Source: Pseudomonadota bacterium (GTDB taxonomy: Bacteria > Pseudomonadota > Gammaproteobacteria > Burkholderiales > Sulfuricellaceae). Taken from it: a stretch of DNA of 8,186 nt. Position numbers and translations under genes: made by a program. Shown piece after piece: positions 4,807 to 8,186 of the stretch. Within the stretch, counting starts at the first letter, position 1, and every line of letters starts with the position of its first letter. Under the pieces are notes generated by a model. The model saw only the letters and a list, made by a program, of their open reading frames with translations. It searched no databases and was not told where the DNA came from. The DNA lies in the NCBI GenBank assembly GCA_021783895.1, contig JAJXTJ010000036.1, positions 1-8,186 of the forward strand, given 5' to 3'.

Positions 4807-4808
4807 CA

Positions 4809-5462
4809 ATGATGCAAGTCGAATCCGACCGGGAGTGGCTGCACTGGCTGCCAGCATTCGGCCTGGTTGTCCTGCTGCATGTGATCGCATGGTGGGGGTT
4901 TACCCATTTCAAAAGTGGGATCGTTCCGCCCACGCCCTTGGCGGTGGTGCAGGTTACGTTGCTGGCTCCGCCAGCGCCGCCGGAGCCGCGCGCGGTTCCG
5001 TTGCAGCCGCCGCCACCCAGAGTTGAACGGCTGCCGAAACCGGTCCTGGAGCAAGCGATTCCCGCACCCGCACCGGTTGCGGTGATGCCGCCGGTTGCGG
5101 AGCATGTGGTACAGCAGGCTCCGGCGGCGGCCGCGCCGCCACTACCCCCGGCCCTGCCTGCATCGGAGCCGGTGATCGAGCCGCCTCGCTATAACGCCGC
5201 CTACCTGAGCAATCCGCCGCCGGTCTATCCGCTGGCGGCACGGCGGCGCGGGTTCGAGGGCACGGTGCTGGTGCGCGCCGAGGTTTCGGCGGACGGCGAA
5301 TGCCTGCGCGTCGAGCTGAATAAAACCAGCGGTCATGAAGTGCTCGATCAGGCGGCGCTGGAAGCAGTGAAGAAGTGGCGCTTCGTGCCCGCCAGGCGCG
5401 GCAATCAGGCGGTCGCCGACTGGGTTGGGGTGCCGATTACCTTTAAACTCGAGAATAATTGA
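4809..5462 (+). CDS. tonB: TonB energy-transducing protein
   Basis: The 217-residue product has the standard TonB layout. A single N-terminal membrane anchor (about 14-31, with H24 in LVVLLHVIAWW, like the conserved membrane histidine) is followed by a Pro/Ala-rich periplasmic spacer (about 40-125), and then a C-terminal TonB domain (128-217) with NPPPVYP, GFEGTVLVRAEVSADG and ALEAVKKWRFVPA. It links the proton-driven ExbB-ExbD motor to the TonB box of outer-membrane receptors. The start is one of two adjacent ATGs (4809 or 4812), behind a GGA seven bases upstream; a TTG at 4785 would only add residues ahead of the match. exbB begins 12 bases after the stop. The OprC-like receptor gene downstream is its likely main client. 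Confidence 0.94.
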   Translation: MMQVESDREWLHWLPAFGLVVLLHVIAWWGFTHFKSGIVPPTPLAVVQVTLLAPPAPPEPRAVPLQPPPPRVERLPKPVLEQAIPAPAPVAVMPPVAEHVVQQAPAAAAPPLPPALPASEPVIEPPRYNAAYLSNPPPVYPLAARRRGFEGTVLVRAEVSADGECLRVELNKTSGHEVLDQAALEAVKKWRFVPARRGNQAVADWVGVPITFKLENN

Positions 5463-5474
5463 ACAGGATCTTTC

Positions 5475-6140
5475 ATGCCGCCTTTTTCTTCATCGGATAT
5501 CGTCGTCATCACGCTGTGGGTGCTGGCCATCTTTTCGGTTGCGACCTGGACGCTGATCGTTGCCAAGGGCTGGATGCAATGGCAGCTATCGAAGGAGAAC
5601 CGGCAATTCAGCCAGGCTTTCTGGAACGCGAAAGGGTTGAGCGAGGCAGAGCAGGCATCGACCAACGCCGCCGGGCCGCTGGCGCGCCTCGCCTCTGCCG
5701 GCTTCGCCGCGCTGCGCGACATGCGGAATGGCGGCGAGCAGTGTCTCCAGCACATCGGCGACCAGCAGGACATCCTGGAGCGCTGCCTGCGCAGCCAGGT
5801 GCAGAAGGAGCAGAACCGCCTCGACAGCGGCCTGATGGTGCTGGCCAGCATCGGCTCCACCGCCCCATTTGTCGGACTGTTCGGCACGGTGTGGGGGATC
5901 ATGCATGCCTTGCAGGACATCAGCAAGAGTGGTTCCGCCGGGCTGGACGTGGTGGCCGGGCCGATCGGCGAGGCGCTGATCGCCACCGCCTTCGGCATCG
6001 CTACCGCCATCCCCGCTGTGCTCGCCTACAATTACGGCTTGCGCCGCACCCGGCTGTACGTGGCCGAGATGGAGGATTTCGCCACCGATTTCCTGCATCT
6101 GGCGATGAAGTCCGGGTTTAAGGTTGGTGATGAGAAATGA
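5475..6140 (+). CDS. exbB: ExbB, MotA/TolQ/ExbB proton-channel subunit
   Basis: The 221-residue inner-membrane protein has three membrane segments (about 9-30, 119-143 and 160-186) with a long cytoplasmic part between the first two, as in ExbB. Family motifs are seen in GSTAPFVGLFGTVWGI (127-142) and GEALIATAFGIATAIPA (165-181). With ExbD it forms the proton-driven motor that energises TonB. AGGA lies seven bases before the ATG. The length is close to other betaproteobacterial ExbB proteins of the short type. TolQ is the alternative, but neighbouring tonB and the lack of tolA, tolB or pal favour ExbB. Confidence 0.94.
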   Translation: MPPFSSSDIVVITLWVLAIFSVATWTLIVAKGWMQWQLSKENRQFSQAFWNAKGLSEAEQASTNAAGPLARLASAGFAALRDMRNGGEQCLQHIGDQQDILERCLRSQVQKEQNRLDSGLMVLASIGSTAPFVGLFGTVWGIMHALQDISKSGSAGLDVVAGPIGEALIATAFGIATAIPAVLAYNYGLRRTRLYVAEMEDFATDFLHLAMKSGFKVGDEK

Positions 6141-6142
6141 GG

Positions 6143-6192
6143 GATGGGTAATGGGAGAGGTGTTTTTCATCGCTCGTCACCCATTACCCATC
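6143..6192. repeat. Inverted repeat between exbB and exbD
   Basis: GATGGGTAATGGG (6143-6155) and its exact complement (6180-6192) flank a 24-nt loop, starting just after the exbB stop. It widens an otherwise tight operon to 74 bases. The GGGTAATGGG type is common between genes in many genomes. In the mRNA it could protect the tonB-exbB part or lower exbD expression. Confidence 0.6.
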
Positions 6193-6214
6193 ACGCTTTT
6201 TAGGATTCTTTGAA

Positions 6215-6649
6215 ATGGCCCTGCATACCCGTTCCGAACAGACCGCGATGAGCGAGATCAACGTCACGCCCCTGGTGGACGTGATGCTGGTGCTCCTGAT
6301 CGTGTTCATCGTCACCGCGCCGCTGCTGATGCAGGCGGTCAAGGTCAATCTGCCCAGGACTGCGGCAGTGTCGCCGGTGAAGCAGACGCGCACTATCCAG
6401 ATGACCATCAATGCCCAGGGCAGCGTGTTTATCGACCAGCGCCCGATCCACTTCGACATGCTGGAAACCGAGCTGAAAAGGATTTCCGCCCAGGATGCGG
6501 ACCCCAGCGTCCAGCTTCATGCCGACGAGAACGTGCGCTATGGGCGCATCGCCCAGGTGCTGGCGCTGCTGCAACGGGTCGGCATCACCAGGCTGGCATT
6601 CGTGACCACGCCCAGCGGCAAGGTGACGGCTTCGGAAAATCGCAAGTAG
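6215..6649 (+). CDS. exbD: ExbD biopolymer-transport protein
   Basis: The 144-residue product has a short cytoplasmic tail, one membrane segment (about 20-41) preceded by SEINVTPLVDVMLVLLIVF, and a periplasmic domain. D22 is the membrane aspartate that carries protons in ExbD/TolR. The periplasmic part shows the usual ExbD features: IQMTINAQGSVFID, VQLHADENVRYGRIAQVLALLQRVGI and LAFVTTP. AGGA lies nine bases before the ATG. It completes the tonB-exbB-exbD operon. After the stop there is no clear terminator hairpin, so some read-through into the receptor gene is possible, although the latter has its own promoter. Confidence 0.94.
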   Translation: MALHTRSEQTAMSEINVTPLVDVMLVLLIVFIVTAPLLMQAVKVNLPRTAAVSPVKQTRTIQMTINAQGSVFIDQRPIHFDMLETELKRISAQDADPSVQLHADENVRYGRIAQVLALLQRVGITRLAFVTTPSGKVTASENRK

Positions 6650-6694
6650 CACCCCACCTATCCCTCTCCCCTATCTGCGTTTTTTGCCGCGCGC

Positions 6695-6710
6695 TGTGTG
6701 AAATGGCACA
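6695..6710 (+). promoter_or_regulatory. Putative enhancer (UAS) of the receptor promoter
   Basis: TGTGTGAAATGGCACA matches 14 of 16 bases of the site before the EBP gene (2502-2517 and 3013-3028). It is centred about 75 bp upstream of the start expected from the sigma-54 promoter and fits TGT-N10-ACA. A perfect GGGCAG-G-CTGCCC palindrome (6711-6723) adjoins it. Confidence 0.6.
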
Positions 6711-6751
6711 GGGCAGGCTGCCCGCCCCTCTGATTCATAAAGGTTTTTATC

Positions 6752-6767
6752 TGGCACGTGGATTGCG
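6752..6767 (+). promoter_or_regulatory. Sigma-54 (RpoN) -24/-12 promoter of the receptor gene
   Basis: TGGCACG-TGGA-TTGCG matches the consensus TGGCACG-N4-TTGCW at all invariant bases, with GG at 6753-6754 and GC at 6765-6766 separated by exactly ten bases. The predicted start near 6778 leaves a leader of about 38 bases before the ATG at 6816. Confidence 0.85.
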
Positions 6768-6815
6768 TTAGCAATGGCTCTGCTTGTTCAATTCATCAGA
6801 AGGGAATCTTTAGGA

Positions 6816-8186
6816 ATGACGTTCAAACCCCGTATTCTCGTCGCCTCGCTGGCGGCCATCATGCCGTGTCACTTTGCGCTGGCCGCCGATGAAGCGAAAC
6901 CGGCGAAGCTGGAAGAAGTCGTCGTCAGCGCCTCTAAAATCGACACCCAGACCGCTTTCGGCGTTTCCGGCTTGGGAGAGGCGGGCCTCGCCTCGATGCA
7001 GTCTTCTCCCGGCGATACGGCCAGCCTCCTCAGGGATGTGCCCGGCGTCAGCCTGTATGGCGCCGGCGGCGTTTCCAGCCTGCCGGTCATTCATGGCATG
7101 GCGGACGACCGCGTGCGGACACGGGTGGATGGCATGGACCTGATTTCGGCCTGTTCAAACCACATGAACCCGCCGCTTTCCTACATCGATCCGTCGCATG
7201 TCGGCAGCATCCAGGTGTTTGCCGGCATTGCTCCGGTGAGCGTGGGCGGCGACAGCATCGGCGGCACCATACAGGTGAATTCTCCAGAGCCGGAGTTTGC
7301 CGTAGCAGGTCAGGGAACCTTGCTCAAGGGGCAAGCCGGTGGCTTTTATCGCAGCAACGGCGATGCCCAAGGCGGCAATATTTCGGCGACGATCGCGGGC
7401 GAAAAGTTGAGCATGACTTATAACGGGTCAACTGCGGAGTCCGGCAATTACGAGGCAGGAGGGGACTTCAAGGCGGCAGGGCCGGCGGCAACCGGCAGAG
7501 GTTGGCTGGCAGGGGACGAGGTGGGTTCCACCCGTTACAAATCCGAGAACCAGTCTCTCGGCTTCGCGCTGCGCCAGGAAAACCATCTGGTTGAACTCAA
7601 GCTAGGGCTTCAGCACATTCCTTATCAAGGCTTTCCGAACCAGCGCATGGACATGACCGGCAACGACAGTCAGCAGCTCAACCTTCACTATAACGGTCAA
7701 TATCAATGGGGCGCTTTGGACGCCCGCGTTTATGACGAAAATACGCGGCACAAGATGAATTTCGGCGATGACAAACTGCTGAACCCAAACCCGACCGGCA
7801 TGCCGATGGATACGGAAGGAAAAAACACCGGCGCACTGGTCAAGGCGGACATCATCCTTTCCGAGCGCGATATTCTCCGGGTGGGTGGCGAATATCAGCA
7901 TTATCGTCTCAACGACTGGTGGTCGCCGTCGGGTACGGGTGGAATGTCACCGAATACCTACTGGAATATCAACGGCGGCCAGCGCGATCGCCTCGATGCC
8001 TTCGCCGAGTGGGAAGCGCGCTGGAGCGCGCAATGGGCCAGCCTGTTAGGGCTGCGCAGCGATACGGTAAAGATGAATACAGGCACGGTGCAGGGCTATA
8101 AATCCACCGGGACGGTTTACCCCGCCGTTGCGGCCGCCTTCAATGCCATTGACCGCCAACGCACGGACGATAATCTCGCTTTGACC
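6816..8186 (+). CDS. OprC/NosA-like copper-binding TonB-dependent receptor, N-terminal part
   Basis: 457 residues are visible and the frame runs off the window. A signal peptide (about 1-23, ending ALA-A) is followed by a TonB box (EEVVVSA, 33-39), a plug domain with LLRDVPGVSLYG and HGMADDRVRTRVDGMDL, and the start of the beta-barrel. Diagnostic of the OprC/NosA group is ISACSNHMNPPLSYID, giving C113-x3-M117, together with H312-x-M314 in RHKMNFG; in OprC the equivalent CxxxM and HxM residues bind copper. GGDSIGGTIQVNSPEPEF and GQAGGFYRSNGDA also follow that group. It would take up copper across the outer membrane using the TonB system encoded just upstream, perhaps to supply a cuproenzyme. 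AGGA directly precedes the ATG with short spacing, and GAAGGGAATC lies farther upstream. Family is strong; the ion is inferred from the ligands. Confidence 0.93.
   Translation, partial: MTFKPRILVASLAAIMPCHFALAADEAKPAKLEEVVVSASKIDTQTAFGVSGLGEAGLASMQSSPGDTASLLRDVPGVSLYGAGGVSSLPVIHGMADDRVRTRVDGMDLISACSNHMNPPLSYIDPSHVGSIQVFAGIAPVSVGGDSIGGTIQVNSPEPEFAVAGQGTLLKGQAGGFYRSNGDAQGGNISATIAGEKLSMTYNGSTAESGNYEAGGDFKAAGPAATGRGWLAGDEVGSTRYKSENQSLGFALRQENHLVELKLGLQHIPYQGFPNQRMDMTGNDSQQLNLHYNGQYQWGALDARVYDENTRHKMNFGDDKLLNPNPTGMPMDTEGKNTGALVKADIILSERDILRVGGEYQHYRLNDWWSPSGTGGMSPNTYWNINGGQRDRLDAFAEWEARWSAQWASLLGLRSDTVKMNTGTVQGYKSTGTVYPAVAAAFNAIDRQRTDDNLALT

Noticed and set aside
4785..4808. TTG start for tonB
   Set aside because: It has no ribosome-binding site and adds residues ahead of the usual TonB N-terminus; the ATG pair at 4809 and 4812 is better placed.
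5459..6121. Open frame of 220 codons overlapping exbB in another frame
   Set aside because: It is Arg/Ala-rich, has no family features, and is fully overlapped by the clear exbB frame.
6704..6718. A second sigma-54 promoter upstream of the receptor (TGGCACA...GGC)
   Set aside because: GG-N10-GC spacing is met, but the -12 element lacks TT. The better match is at 6752, and this sequence overlaps the proposed enhancer site.

Overview
The window looks like a chromosomal accessory stretch of a GC-rich proteobacterium, most likely a betaproteobacterium of the Nitrosomonadales/Gallionellales kind. That is inference from codon use, a multihaem cytochrome beside a TonB system, and GTAG-headed REP sequence; no marker gene is present. 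No rRNA, tRNA, CRISPR array or complete transposase gene was seen.

Layout. (1) 1-1226 (+): the 3' end of a large secreted c-type cytochrome with nine CXXCH motifs in view, followed by an intergenic stretch with terminator-like hairpins and a dispersed repeat (1227-1478). (2) 1477-2448 (-): a PspF-like sigma-54 enhancer-binding protein (EBP) with an AAA+ domain and a Fis-type HTH, no sensory domain, and GAFSNA in place of GAFTGA. Its sigma-70 promoter lies so close to the ATG that the mRNA would be nearly leaderless. (3) 2171-3118: the 5' half of the EBP gene, its promoter and its upstream region are present twice. The second copy is frameshifted and truncated but keeps the whole control region, and a 53-bp near-perfect palindrome sits exactly at the junction. 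A related palindrome at 3235-3295 supplies the 3' end of a gene for an exported protein (3207-3824, -). (4) 4069-4649 (-): a hicA-hicB toxin-antitoxin pair with repeated GCTTGC sites upstream. (5) 4809-6649 (+): a tonB-exbB-exbD operon. (6) 6816-8186 (+): the first 457 residues of a TonB-dependent receptor of the OprC/NosA copper-binding type, with the CxxxM and HxM signature.

How the parts connect. A textbook sigma-54 promoter (TGGCACG-N4-TTGC, 6752-6766) precedes the receptor gene. A 16-bp site upstream of it (TGTGTGAAATGGCACA, 6695-6710) matches at 14 of 16 positions a nearly palindromic site in front of the EBP gene (TGTGCGATATGGCACA, 2502-2517), which is repeated unchanged in the duplicated control region (3013-3028). 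The simplest reading is a local regulon: the EBP binds these sites, controls its own sigma-70 promoter, and activates sigma-54 transcription of the copper receptor, which the adjacent TonB-ExbB-ExbD complex energises. The motif and promoter matches are seen directly; the regulatory link is inference.
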